Shown: positions 1-7,879, counted from the first letter of the stretch. The stretch is 64,000 nucleotides of DNA from an uncultured Oscillospiraceae bacterium (GCA_944385035.1 CALWVV010000004.1:62001-126000), one strand, 5' to 3'. Notes: a model not told the origin generated them from the sequence alone. Program-made: numbers and translations.

Positions 1-1
1 T

Positions 2-55
2 CTGTGTGCCATCGTGCCCGGTATTCTGGAAGCCCGGCAGGGTGCCCGGTCCTAA
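2..55 (+). CDS. 3' end of an upstream gene (partial, unidentified)
   Basis: A frame open from the window edge ends at TAA 53-55 and reads 17 residues ending in EARQGARS. Codon use is G/C-rich at third positions like the neighbours. It is too short to identify. It could equally be non-coding leader of the next gene. Confidence 0.3.
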   Translation: MCAIVPGILEARQGARS

Positions 56-118
56 TTTGTTGTTATTCCAAAAGCTTTATTTTTGATTTATTTTGATGTA
101 CGTAAGGGAGTTGTAAGT

Positions 119-1249
119 ATGTCAGTTTCTAAGGTTTATTTTACCGATTTTCATACCCAGGCCTTTGGGGACGGCCTGCCCACAAAGCTGAAAAAGCTGA
201 TCAAGCGGGCTGGAATTCAGGAGCTGGACCTGGATGGGAAATTCGTAGCCATCAAAATGCACTTTGGTGAGCTGGGCAACATCAGCTACCTGCGCCCCAA
301 CTATGCACGGGCAGTGGTGGACGTGGTAAAGGAGCTGGGCGGCAAGCCCTTCCTCACCGACTGCAACACCATGTATCCCGGCAGCCGGAAAAATGCCCTG
401 GAACACCTGGAATGTGCCTGGGAGAATGGCTTTACCCCGCTGACCGTGGGCTGCCCCATCCTCATCGGAGACGGGCTGAAGGGCACGGACGATGTAGAGG
501 TCCCCGTGGTGGGGGGCGAGTACGTGGAGAAGGCCAAAATCGGCCGGGCCGTGATGGATGCGGACGTGTTCATCTCCCTGACCCACTTTAAGGGCCATGA
601 GATGACTGGCTTTGGCGGAGCTATTAAAAACATCGGCATGGGCTGCGGGTCCCGTGCAGGGAAGAAGGAGCAGCACGCCAGCGGCAAGCCTAAAATCAGC
701 AAGAGCCGGTGCCGGGGCTGTATGCGCTGCCAGAAGGAGTGCGCCAACAACGGTCTGGTCTTTGACCCTGAGACACGGAAGATGACGGTGGACGACCAGA
801 ACTGTGTGGGCTGCGGCCGGTGCCTGGGAGCCTGTAACTTTGACGCCATCTATTTCACCAACGACAACGCCCAGGCCGCCCTCAACTGCCGCATGGCCGA
901 GTATACCAAGGCTGTGATCGACGGGCGCCCCAATTTCCATATTTCTCTGGTGGTGGATGTATCCCCCAACTGCGATTGCCATGGAGAAAATGATGTGCCC
1001 ATCCTGCCCAACATCGGAATGTTTGCCTCCTTTGATCCTCTGGCTTTGGATCAGGCCTGCGTGGACGCCTGCCTGGCCGCAACACCTATGCCGGGCAGCC
1101 AGCTGGCAAAGCACCTGGCCGACCCCAATTTCCATGACCACCACGACCACTTCCTGAACTCCACCCCGGAGTCGGAGTGGCGCAGCTGTCTGGAGCATGC
1201 AGAGAAAATCGGCCTCGGGTCCCGAGAGTATGAGCTTATTGAGATGTAA
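119..1249 (+). CDS. DUF362 domain protein with two 4Fe-4S clusters
   Basis: A 376-residue cytoplasmic iron-sulfur protein. The N-terminal two thirds match the DUF362 family (motifs HFGELGN, THFKGHEMTGFGGAIKN). Two ferredoxin cysteine sets follow: CRGCMRC near residue 197 with a downstream C, and CVGCGRC near residue 229. DUF362-ferredoxin fusions are common in anaerobes and are presumed redox carriers or maturation factors, with no defined reaction. I chose ATG 119 rather than the upstream TTG at 83 because AAGGGAG at 104-110 sits 8 bases ahead of it. The gene is single and followed by a strong terminator. Confidence 0.85.
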   Translation: MSVSKVYFTDFHTQAFGDGLPTKLKKLIKRAGIQELDLDGKFVAIKMHFGELGNISYLRPNYARAVVDVVKELGGKPFLTDCNTMYPGSRKNALEHLECAWENGFTPLTVGCPILIGDGLKGTDDVEVPVVGGEYVEKAKIGRAVMDADVFISLTHFKGHEMTGFGGAIKNIGMGCGSRAGKKEQHASGKPKISKSRCRGCMRCQKECANNGLVFDPETRKMTVDDQNCVGCGRCLGACNFDAIYFTNDNAQAALNCRMAEYTKAVIDGRPNFHISLVVDVSPNCDCHGENDVPILPNIGMFASFDPLALDQACVDACLAATPMPGSQLAKHLADPNFHDHHDHFLNSTPESEWRSCLEHAEKIGLGSREYELIEM

Positions 1250-1270
1250 GGTGATTTTCCATTACAGAAG

Positions 1271-1305
1271 AAGGCGGACGCCCACAGCGTCCGCCTTTCT
1301 TTTTT
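1271..1305. terminator. Intrinsic terminator between convergent genes
   Basis: An 11-bp perfect stem (1271-1281 with 1287-1297) has a 5-base loop and is followed by TTCTTTTTT on the plus strand. It ends the DUF362 gene. An A/G-rich tract on the other side may let it also serve the convergent SdpI-like gene. Confidence 0.85.
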
Positions 1306-1329
1306 GGGGGTCATTGGTAATCTTTTTTC

Positions 1330-1680
1330 TTACTTCTCGTTCCCAAACTGGGTCTTTAACAACAGATCCACCATAAAAACGGACACGCAGAACAGCACCA
1401 TCTGTCCCACAATGAGCCACATCCAAAAGGCGGAATGGTGGTCAGAAAACAGGGCGATAAGGATCCCGCTGGCTGCAGCGCTGATGATGCCAATGCGCAC
1501 CCAGAGCTTTCCACAGTGGCGATGGGCGGCCGCCCAGGCGTCCGGATTTTTCCGGGTGAGCTCCGTGCTGTAGGCAAGGCCGTTTTTCCCATAAGCAGGA
1601 GGGGAGAGGCGCCACCAGATTCCCACCAGCAGCATGGCGGCCGGTGCAATGAAATCGGCAATCAAGTAAAACAAATTCAT
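1330..1680 (-). CDS. SdpI-family small membrane protein
   Basis: A 116-residue integral membrane protein with about three hydrophobic segments (near residues 3-24, 60-80 and 84-106). The central motif YGKNGLAYSTELTRKNPDAW, followed by H-x-x-x-K, matches the SdpI/YhfL C-terminal family signature (a G-x-R/A-T-x-x-S/T-x-x-N-P-x-x-W pattern). Bacillus SdpI is an immunity and signalling protein for the SdpC toxin, but most short clostridial homologues have no known role and no toxin gene is visible here. ATG 1680 has GAGG about 8 bases upstream. Confidence 0.65.
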   Translation of the reverse strand: MNLFYLIADFIAPAAMLLVGIWWRLSPPAYGKNGLAYSTELTRKNPDAWAAAHRHCGKLWVRIGIISAAASGILIALFSDHHSAFWMWLIVGQMVLFCVSVFMVDLLLKTQFGNEK

Positions 1681-1695
1681 AGGTAAACCTCACTT

Positions 1696-2691
1696 TTAGT
1701 CCTCTTCCGGGGGTAATTTTGGCTTTTTTCGCTGCTTTGTATGGCTCAATGGGTTTGCCCGCGCGGCAGTGCGCAGGTCCTCGTTGTCCACGTGGGTATA
1801 AATCTGGGTGGTATTCAGATGGTCGTGGCCCAGCACCTCCTGGAGGGTGCGCACATCCACGCCGTTTTGCAGCATAAGGGTGGCGGCTGTGTGGCGCAGC
1901 TTGTGGGCGGAGTACTGGGTGCTGTCCAATCCGGCGGCCGCCAGGTGCTTTTTTACCAGCTTATGGACCGCCGCAGTGGTGATTCGACGGCGGTTCTGAA
2001 GGGTAACAAACAGGGCGTTTTGATCCACCAGTGTCATGGCGTCCCGTTCGGTCATCCAATCAGCCAGAGCCTGCTGACAGGCCTCATTCAGGAACAAGAT
2101 CCGCTCTTTGTTGCCCTTGCCCAACACCCGAAGCTGGTCGCCCCGAACATCTGTTTTATTAAGGCCGACCAGCTCGGAGATCCGCAGACCGCAGTTTAAA
2201 AACAGGGTCAAAATACAGTAGTCCCGGACGGCATTTTTTCCATCTACGCTGTCCAGAAGCTCCAGACTTTCGTCCAGATTCAGGTACTTGGGCAAAGTCT
2301 TTTTCAGCCGGGGCGAGTCCAGGTCCTGGACCGGGTTGGTGTCCAGAAGCTTCGCCTTATTGGTCAGGTATTTATAAAAGGACCGGATGGTAGCAACTTT
2401 GCGGGCACGGGAGGCGTTGTTGAGCCGGCGGTCCCGTGACAGGAAGTTCATAAAGGCGTAGATGTCTGTGAGGGTGATTTGTTTGACCAGAGACAGATCT
2501 ACGTCATCAATGGGAATCTGATCAAAGGGCATGTCCTTCGGGACCAGATTTTTTTCCAGCTTCAGATAGCGGAAGAAGTTTCGAAGGTCTAAGAAGTATT
2601 CGTCAACGGTCTGACGGGAATGTCCTTGAATGGTTTCGTGATAAACCAGGAAATCCCGCAGCAGCGCCGGAGCTTCGGTGCGGTAGTCCAT
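1696..2691 (-). CDS. Tyrosine recombinase, XerC/XerD type
   Basis: A 331-residue site-specific recombinase. An N-terminal SAM-like core-binding domain spans about residues 5-120. The catalytic domain has Arg in GLRISEL (about 170), the HKLRH box (H-x-x-R, about 264-267), LGHDHLNTT and the nucleophile Tyr in QIYTHV (about 297). Length and motifs fit chromosome-dimer resolvases rather than phage integrases. The basic, proline-rich tail (KQRKKPKLPPEED) is an extension. ATG 2691 lacks a good Shine-Dalgarno sequence. A 34-bp palindrome lies 41 bp upstream. Whether this is the cell's main XerC/D cannot be settled from the window. Confidence 0.85.
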   Translation of the reverse strand: MDYRTEAPALLRDFLVYHETIQGHSRQTVDEYFLDLRNFFRYLKLEKNLVPKDMPFDQIPIDDVDLSLVKQITLTDIYAFMNFLSRDRRLNNASRARKVATIRSFYKYLTNKAKLLDTNPVQDLDSPRLKKTLPKYLNLDESLELLDSVDGKNAVRDYCILTLFLNCGLRISELVGLNKTDVRGDQLRVLGKGNKERILFLNEACQQALADWMTERDAMTLVDQNALFVTLQNRRRITTAAVHKLVKKHLAAAGLDSTQYSAHKLRHTAATLMLQNGVDVRTLQEVLGHDHLNTTQIYTHVDNEDLRTAARANPLSHTKQRKKPKLPPEED

Positions 2692-2731
2692 AATTGGGGG
2701 AATCTCGGGGAAAGGGGCTTTTTGCCTCCAC

Positions 2732-2765
2732 TCAGGTCAACAAAATTTTTATTTTGTTGACCTGA
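2732..2765. repeat. 34-bp perfect palindrome upstream of the recombinase gene
   Basis: Left arm TCAGGTCAACAAAAT (2732-2746), loop TTTT, right arm its exact reverse complement (2751-2765). It has no T-run on either side as a terminator would. A TATATT/TATTAT-like element lies directly beside it on the minus strand, so an operator overlapping the xer promoter is the simplest reading. A recombinase-binding site is an alternative. Confidence 0.7.
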
Positions 2766-2965
2766 TAATATAGTTTTATCCCGAGCGTCCCAGTCCCTCC
2801 TTTCTCTCCATGGGGATCTCATCGGTTCAGCGGCCTATCCCAGCAGCTGAACACGTTTCTATTCTTTCACCTATCAGGTATCATAAGGGCCGTCAGACGA
2901 TCGCCGCTTATATCTCCGCGCAGTTGGGACATACTAAATTCCCTTGATGAAATTTGGAGATGATC

Positions 2966-3163
2966 GTGTTGAGCCTCATTGCTTGTACGGACCCCTGTGT
3001 CTATCAGAAAGACGGCCTGTGTTCTCTGTCCCGCGCAGCCTCCCCCGGTCCGGCCGGCCATGGGGGCTGCGTCAACTTTGTGCCCCTGGCTTCACAGCAA
3101 AGCGGCCATAGCCTCCCGGATGTTGGACACCCGGATGAGCTCCAGACCCTCGGGGGCGACTAA
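2966..3163 (+). CDS. Small cysteine-rich protein
   Basis: A short ORF whose first 35 or so residues carry CTDPC, VYQKDGLCSL and GCVNFVP. This pattern occurs in small clostridial proteins of about 40-60 residues, possibly metal-binding, that have no established function. GTG 2966 follows GGAG (2956-2959) by 6 bases; ATG 2960 and TTG 2969 are alternatives. The last 24 codons run antisense through the 3' end of radA, so the tail may not be conserved. Confidence 0.45.
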   Translation: MLSLIACTDPCVYQKDGLCSLSRAASPGPAGHGGCVNFVPLASQQSGHSLPDVGHPDELQTLGGD

Positions 3164-4462
3164 TTTTCCCTGAATCCGTTTGGGGATCAGGCATTTGGTG
3201 AACCCTAACCGCTGGACCTCGGCCAGGCGCTGATTGAGGGCGCTCACCGCCCGCAGCTCCCCGGTTAGTCCTACCTCACCAATGGCAGCCAGGTCATGGG
3301 GCACCGGCTTGTCCCGGAAGCTGGACGCCAGGGCCAGCACCGCGGCCAGATCGGCAGCGGGCTCCTCCAGATAAAGGCCGCCAATCACGTTGAGATAGGC
3401 GTCACAATTGCCTACCAGCAGCCCGCCCCGCTTCTCCAGCACCGCCAGCAGCAGCATGGAGCGGCTGTAGTCAAAGCCGTTGCTTACCCGCCGGGGATTT
3501 CCCAGGCTGGAGGGCACCACCAGGGCCTGGATCTCCGCCAGTACCGGGCGCACCCCCTCCATCACACAGGTAACACAGGTCCCCGGAGCGTCCTGGGGAC
3601 GCCCAGCCAGCAGAGCCTCGGAAGGGTTGGGAACCTCGCTGAGGCCCCCGTCTTCCATTTCAAAAACTCCGATTTCATTGGTGGCGCCAAAGCGGTTTTT
3701 GGCCGCCCGGAGAATCCGGTAGGCCATCTGCCGCTCCCCTTCAAAGTAGAGTACGCAGTCCACCATGTGCTCCAGCACCTTCGGTCCGGCAATGGAGCCC
3801 TCCTTGTTCACGTGGCCGATGACAAAGATGGTGATCCCCTCCCCCTTTGCCAGCTGCATGAGGGCCATGGTGCACTCCTTCACCTGGCTGACGCTGCCGG
3901 GGGCGGAGGTCACATCCCCGTGGTAGAGGGTCTGGATGGAGTCTACGATCAGGATATCCGGCTGGAGCTCGTGGACGGCGTCCAGCATGTTTTCCAGGTT
4001 GGTCTCCGCCAGCAGGTAGAGCCCCTCCCCGTTTACCCGCAGCCGCTCGGCCCGGAGCTTGATTTGCCGCTGAGACTCCTCACCAGATACATACAGTACC
4101 TTTGCAAAGGCGCACAGGCTGTCGCAGATCTGGAGCATAAGAGTGGACTTGCCGATACCCGGCGCGCCGCCCACCAGCACCAGTGAGCCCTGCACCGCGC
4201 CGCCGCCCAGTACCCGGTCCAGCTCTCCCATGCCCGTGGAGAAGCGCAGCTCGTCGGTGGTCTCCACCTCTTTCATGGGGGTGGGGCGGCTGAGGGGGAT
4301 TCCGCTGGCAGAGCCTTTGGCCACCGGCCCGGCCTTTTTTACACTCTTTTCCGCCGGCTGCTCCACAATGGTGTTCCAGGCGCCGCAGGCAGGACATTTC
4401 CCCTGCCACTTCGGGGTCTCGTTGCCGCACTGGGTACAATAAAACAGGGTTTTGGCTTTCAT
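3092..4462 (-). CDS. radA: DNA repair protein RadA (Sms)
   Basis: A 456-residue branch-migration ATPase of recombination. N-terminal C4 zinc finger (C9, C12, C23, C26), Walker A GGAPGIGKST at residues 98-107, Walker B ILIVDSIQ, the RadA-specific KNRFG motif in KNRFGATNEIG, and a C-terminal Lon-protease-like fold (GNPRRVSNGFD, IGEVGLTGELRAV). Length is typical. It acts with RecA in processing recombination intermediates. It is followed on the same strand by no close gene. The convergent small ORF at 2966 overlaps its last codons. Confidence 0.97.
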   Translation of the reverse strand: MKAKTLFYCTQCGNETPKWQGKCPACGAWNTIVEQPAEKSVKKAGPVAKGSASGIPLSRPTPMKEVETTDELRFSTGMGELDRVLGGGAVQGSLVLVGGAPGIGKSTLMLQICDSLCAFAKVLYVSGEESQRQIKLRAERLRVNGEGLYLLAETNLENMLDAVHELQPDILIVDSIQTLYHGDVTSAPGSVSQVKECTMALMQLAKGEGITIFVIGHVNKEGSIAGPKVLEHMVDCVLYFEGERQMAYRILRAAKNRFGATNEIGVFEMEDGGLSEVPNPSEALLAGRPQDAPGTCVTCVMEGVRPVLAEIQALVVPSSLGNPRRVSNGFDYSRSMLLLAVLEKRGGLLVGNCDAYLNVIGGLYLEEPAADLAAVLALASSFRDKPVPHDLAAIGEVGLTGELRAVSALNQRLAEVQRLGFTKCLIPKRIQGKLVAPEGLELIRVSNIREAMAALL

Positions 4463-4506
4463 TTGGAAACTCCTTTACCGGGACGTCCCGGAAAACTTCA
4501 TTGGCG

Positions 4507-5250
4507 TTATTGTAGCAGATTTTCCGCCGGTTGTAAATCCGCCTCTCCCCTCTCCTGCCCGCTCAGCCAGGCCCCTGCCAGCACCATGGCCAATTGCCGC
4601 TGATAACCCTGGTCCCGGAGCATGGCCTCCTCGCCGGGATTGGTGAGAAAGCCGCACTCCACCAAAATGGCGGGACAGGTGATATGGTTCATGAGATAGA
4701 CGCTGTCGGGGATTTTCTTGGCCGCCCGCTCATTGTCCGGCTGGAGCTGGTCCCGCAAAGCGGCCTGAACGTGCTCCGCCAGTGCCTGCGAACCCTCTGT
4801 GGGGGCATAAAATACCTGAGCTCCGTGGTACTTGGAGCTGGGATAGGTGTTTTGGTGAATGCTGATGAGGGTAGCCCCGTCCACGGCCTCTACCGCTGCT
4901 ACCCGGTTTTGAAGATCGGAGCGCTTTTTCTCCCGCAGGGTGGAGGCGCCCGCGTCGTGGAGGGAAATGTCCTCCTCCCGCAAAAGCACCGGGTCGGCCC
5001 CGCACAGGGCCAGGATGTCCCGGAGCTTCTGTACGATCTCCAAATTGATCTGGCTCTCCGGCACGCCGGTGATGGACACCGCGCCCCCGTCCTCCCCGCC
5101 ATGGCCTGCGTCCAAAATGACCGGCGCGGCGGCGGTATTTGGGACCGGGTGAATGACCGGCTCGATCATCCGCCCCAGCCGGCTGATGGCCAGCGTCAGC
5201 AGGATCACCACCAGACCCATCGCCCCCGCCAAAGCAATGCCTCGCTTCAA
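4507..5250 (-). CDS. cwlD: N-acetylmuramoyl-L-alanine amidase, CwlD type
   Basis: A 247-residue Amidase_3 enzyme with one N-terminal membrane anchor or signal segment (about residues 6-24). Zinc ligands are visible as H in DAGHGG, E in ESQINLE, H in SIHQN and the catalytic E in LVECGFL. Size and organisation match CwlD, which with PdaA makes muramic-delta-lactam in spore cortex. I prefer TTG 5250 because GGAGG lies 8 bases upstream; the GTG at 5259 abuts that same Shine-Dalgarno. It is divergent from the cotJ operon, a shared sporulation neighbourhood. Confidence 0.85.
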   Translation of the reverse strand: MKRGIALAGAMGLVVILLTLAISRLGRMIEPVIHPVPNTAAAPVILDAGHGGEDGGAVSITGVPESQINLEIVQKLRDILALCGADPVLLREEDISLHDAGASTLREKKRSDLQNRVAAVEAVDGATLISIHQNTYPSSKYHGAQVFYAPTEGSQALAEHVQAALRDQLQPDNERAAKKIPDSVYLMNHITCPAILVECGFLTNPGEEAMLRDQGYQRQLAMVLAGAWLSGQERGEADLQPAENLLQ

Positions 5251-5319
5251 ATGAACCACCTCCGCCCTATCCTATGGCCGCCCTCCCCTGGGTATGCGTG
5301 GGCAACAAAGGCCGGAGTG

Positions 5320-5386
5320 CATAGACTGGTTTGAGGGGGACGCCGCGCCCTCTCAGCGCGGCCCCCTCTCAATTCAAAGAAGGAGG
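5320..5386 (+). promoter_or_regulatory. cotJ leader: possible mother-cell -10, hairpin and ribosome site
   Basis: CATAGACT at 5320-5327 fits the CATANNNT form of SigE/SigK -10 boxes, but no well-spaced -35 is readable. A strong hairpin follows: GAGGGG (5333-5338) with CCCCTC (5363-5368), and GCCGCGC (5342-5348) with GCGCGGC (5356-5362). AAGGAGG at 5380-5386 sets the TTG start 9 bases later. The sporulation-sigma assignment is weak; the Shine-Dalgarno is clear. Confidence 0.4.
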
Positions 5387-5395
5387 CAACCCCCT

Positions 5396-5878
5396 TTGTA
5401 TAACGAAATTCCCAGCGCCCGGAGCACCCAGTCAGGTGCTGCCGCCGCCGGCTGTCCCGATTCCAGCGGCACTATGCCCTCTTGCGCGGGGCTGGCCGTC
5501 CCCTATGTCCCCTTTCAACAGAACAACCCCCAGAAATATTCCCAGTCTGAGGCACTGAGCAACGGCACCCTGTTTCCCGGCCTCAATTTGCCCTTTCACC
5601 TGAAGGTGGAGGGCTCCACAGTGCCCGACACTCCCCTCGCCGAGCTCCAGGCCCTGGAATTTGTGGTCATGGAGCTGGGTACCTATCTGGATACCCACCA
5701 GGATGACGCCGAGGCGTTTCGCCTGTTCAAGCAATACGCCGCCATGGAAAAGGCAGCCAAGGCGGCCTATGAGTCCAAGTTTGGTCCCATGACCAAGTCT
5801 GCCGCCGCCACCGGAGACAGCTACCAGTGGCTGAGCGAACCCTGGCCCTGGAATTACGAGCAGAACGAGGTGAAGTGA
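5396..5878 (+). CDS. cotJB: Fused spore coat proteins CotJA-CotJB
   Basis: A 160-residue protein joining two proteins normally encoded separately. Residues about 30-70 (YVPFQQ, SEALSNGTLFPGLNLPF) match CotJA. Residues about 78-160 (LQALEFVVMELGTYLDTH, EAFRLFKQY, WPWNYE) match CotJB. No stop or restart separates them. In Bacillus the cotJABC operon is transcribed in the mother cell under SigE and its products enter the inner coat. The start is TTG 5396 with AAGGAGG upstream. The stop TGA is one base before the ATG of cotJC, so translational coupling is likely. Confidence 0.85.
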   Translation: MYNEIPSARSTQSGAAAAGCPDSSGTMPSCAGLAVPYVPFQQNNPQKYSQSEALSNGTLFPGLNLPFHLKVEGSTVPDTPLAELQALEFVVMELGTYLDTHQDDAEAFRLFKQYAAMEKAAKAAYESKFGPMTKSAAATGDSYQWLSEPWPWNYEQNEVK

Positions 5879-5879
5879 G

Positions 5880-6044
5880 ATGTTTGTATATGAAAAGAAG
5901 CTCCAATTCCCGGTAAAGATCTCCACTCCCAACCCCAAACTGGCCGCCTTTATTATCAGTCAGTACGGCGGGCCGGACGGGGAGCTGGGCGCCTCCATGC
6001 GCTATCTGTCCCAGCGCTACGCCATGCCCTACGCCGAAGGATAA
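5880..6044 (+). CDS. cotJC: cotJC 5' part, interrupted by mobile element
   Basis: The first 53 codons of CotJC (starting MFVYEKKLQFPVKI, through QYGGPDGELGAS and YLSQRYAMPYAE) followed by one element-derived codon and TAA at 6042-6044. CotJC is a manganese-catalase-family coat protein. This piece holds the first metal ligand (E35), while the other ligands lie in the 3' part 5.2 kb away. Joining 5880-6037 to 11286-11751 gives 208 codons including stop (207 residues) with no frame change. As it stands the gene would make only a 54-residue stub. Confidence 0.9.
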   Translation: MFVYEKKLQFPVKISTPNPKLAAFIISQYGGPDGELGASMRYLSQRYAMPYAEG

Positions 6045-6059
6045 AGTACAAAGTTACAA
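6013..6059. other. attL, left junction of the cotJC element
   Basis: The chromosomal half-site up to GCC (6035) is followed by the crossover dinucleotide GA (6036-6037). The element arm follows: AGGATAAAGTA (6038-6048), then CAAAGTTACAA (6049-6059). The last 11 bases are the exact inverse of the right-end arm at 11262-11272, and both are 11 bases from the GA. Confidence 0.85.
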
Positions 6060-6065
6060 TAATGC

Positions 6066-7586
6066 TCAATAAAAAATGACGTTGATTTCATCGTCAGTTA
6101 CAGTTATTTGTTTGATAAAGACCTTCGCAATACTCTTTCGCTCGTCCATGCTCATGTCAGGCCATTCAGCAATCACCTTGTCAATGTCATATCCGCCAAA
6201 CTCCGGTGCTTTTGCTTGAACGGTCAATCGGTTCAATTCCTCCGATAGTGCGTTTCTTTCCGCTTTCACACGCTCCACAATTATGCCGATTTCATCAATT
6301 AGCGCTTTATTGGCAAAGCGAACTTGTTTCACATAATCGTCTATTTCCTTTTCTTTTTCACGAATAGCCGCTTTCAAAGCGTTAATTTGTGGCGAAAAGT
6401 TGTCTTTAGCCTTTGAAGTTTTGACCTTCAACTTCTTTAGATAGGATAACAACTGGCCCTCCACAATCTGCTCCAATGTGTCAGACGTGAGAGCCTTTTG
6501 CCTACCGTAGCAGTATTTTTCTATCCTGCCTATGCAAATCGTGTAAATCTTACTGCCTGGACGACCGCCATCCTTAAAGCATATTGCCTTGCCACAACAT
6601 CCACATCGGACAAGGCCAGATAGCCAAGACTTTGCCCCTGTTCCACTGGAACCAAAATTATGATTATTTAATAATTTGTCTTGTACTCGTAACCACAGTT
6701 CAGACGATATAATTCCCTTGTGTAACCCGATTGTAGCATATTCTTCACCATCGGCGGCATATTTCTCACGGGCAACCCCTTTTGTTTTGCCATAGAGAAA
6801 AATGCCGTTTTCACCTATGTAGTCCCCAGGCTGATTGTTTATCTTCACACCCTTGCTTTGTAGGAATGTATAGACATCCATATCGGCCTTTACATAGATA
6901 GGATTTCCTAAAATCCTTGTAATAGCGTGTTTCTGAAAGTAATTCCCCTTTACAGTTTTTATATCTTTCTCGTGTAGCCATTTTTGGACTTGTCCAAGTG
7001 ATACACCACCATTTCCATATAACTCATACATCTGTTTAACAATCTCTACTTGTTCAGGAAGTGGTTCAAGTTTCTTCGTTTTCTTCCCCATCAAGGTGGT
7101 TTCAACTTTGGTATAGCCAAACGGCGCTCGTGCACCAAGATAAAAACCCTGCTGGCCTCTGGCATAGTAGTTTTCTGTTACCCGCATTTGAATAGTTTCA
7201 CGTTCAAATTGCGCAAAAACCATTAAAATACCATAAATTGCTTCACTTAAAGCGGAGTTTCCCGTATTGACAATCGGTTCATTTTTACTTATGAACTTGA
7301 CATTGTGACTTTTGAATTTCGCCATCATTTGAGCAAAGTCCGCTACTGAACGGCTAATACGGTCAAGTTTCCAAACAATTACATTTTCCACTAAGCCGTT
7401 CTCAATGTCTGCCATCATGCGGTTAAACTCTGGGCGGTCGGTATTCTTGCCAGAAAAACCCCTATCGGCATAGACTTCATACCGACCACCCGTAGCAACC
7501 AAGCCTTTGCAATCCTCAATCTGGCTCTCAATACTGATGGAGTATTCCGATTTGTCAATCGACTGTCTGACGTAAATTGCGTCCAC
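6066..7586 (-). CDS. Large serine recombinase (element excisionase/integrase)
   Basis: A 506-residue large serine recombinase. The N-terminal resolvase domain (about 1-145) has the nucleophile Ser9 in YVRQS and the VWKLDRISR motif. A recombinase domain (about 150-270) follows, then a zinc ribbon (RCGCCGKAICF and CIGRIEKYCYG, about 325-365) and a coiled coil (about 390-450). The gene ends 28 bp from the attL crossover, the usual arrangement for the enzyme that moves its own element. GTG 7584-7586 follows the stop of the 83-residue gene directly, with AAGGAG 7 bases before. By family it should catalyse attP x attB integration, and excision with a directionality factor. Confidence 0.95.
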   Translation of the reverse strand: MDAIYVRQSIDKSEYSISIESQIEDCKGLVATGGRYEVYADRGFSGKNTDRPEFNRMMADIENGLVENVIVWKLDRISRSVADFAQMMAKFKSHNVKFISKNEPIVNTGNSALSEAIYGILMVFAQFERETIQMRVTENYYARGQQGFYLGARAPFGYTKVETTLMGKKTKKLEPLPEQVEIVKQMYELYGNGGVSLGQVQKWLHEKDIKTVKGNYFQKHAITRILGNPIYVKADMDVYTFLQSKGVKINNQPGDYIGENGIFLYGKTKGVAREKYAADGEEYATIGLHKGIISSELWLRVQDKLLNNHNFGSSGTGAKSWLSGLVRCGCCGKAICFKDGGRPGSKIYTICIGRIEKYCYGRQKALTSDTLEQIVEGQLLSYLKKLKVKTSKAKDNFSPQINALKAAIREKEKEIDDYVKQVRFANKALIDEIGIIVERVKAERNALSEELNRLTVQAKAPEFGGYDIDKVIAEWPDMSMDERKSIAKVFIKQITVTDDEINVIFY

Positions 7587-7838
7587 TTATTTTCTCCTTC
7601 CCCGTTCAGCCATTAAATGCCGGATTGCTCTATCGGCAAGTTCAGCATCACGTTTTTTTCGCTCCTCTGGTGCTATGTCATCGTCATCTACCTCAACAGT
7701 AACTTTGTATCCAGCCTGTATAAATTCATTAAGTATGCGACCCACCATATCGCCCCCCTGGGAAAACGATATGGTTCCGTTCAGTATCATATAACTATAT
7801 TCGGGGTTGTCCATCAAAAATTGCCGCAACTCATCCAA
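7587..7838 (-). CDS. 83-residue acidic/basic small protein, candidate directionality factor
   Basis: I do not recognise the family. The protein has an acidic stretch (VEVDDDDIAPEERKK) and a basic C-terminus (AERGRRK). It is translationally coupled to the serine recombinase (stop TAA 7587-7589 followed at once by its GTG). Large serine recombinases need a small accessory protein to switch to excision, and such genes often sit beside the recombinase. Position and size are the only support for that role here. Its Shine-Dalgarno is buried in a 14-bp hairpin (7845-7879). Confidence 0.75.
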   Translation of the reverse strand: MDELRQFLMDNPEYSYMILNGTISFSQGGDMVGRILNEFIQAGYKVTVEVDDDDIAPEERKKRDAELADRAIRHLMAERGRRK

Positions 7839-7844
7839 AATATC

Positions 7845-7879
7845 ACCACCTTTTATGGCATTTTACCATAAAAGGTGGT
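7845..7879 (-). promoter_or_regulatory. Hairpin masking the ribosome site of the recombinase operon
   Basis: Arms 7845-7858 and 7866-7879 are perfect 14-bp complements with a 7-base loop. On the minus-strand RNA the 3' arm ends AAAAGGTGGT, which with the next bases GAT is the Shine-Dalgarno 6 bases before ATG 7838. Folding would block initiation of the small gene and, by coupling, of the recombinase. Transposon mRNAs often use this device to silence read-through transcripts. Confidence 0.7.

Noticed and set aside
2732-2765. Palindrome read as the chromosomal dif site
   Set aside because: dif sites are about 28 bp with imperfect arms around a 6-bp centre; this is a perfect 15-4-15 palindrome in a promoter region.
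6031-6033. CTA shared by both junctions as the crossover site
   Set aside because: It would also restore a frame but would place the crossover off the centre of the inverted arms; GA is exactly central.
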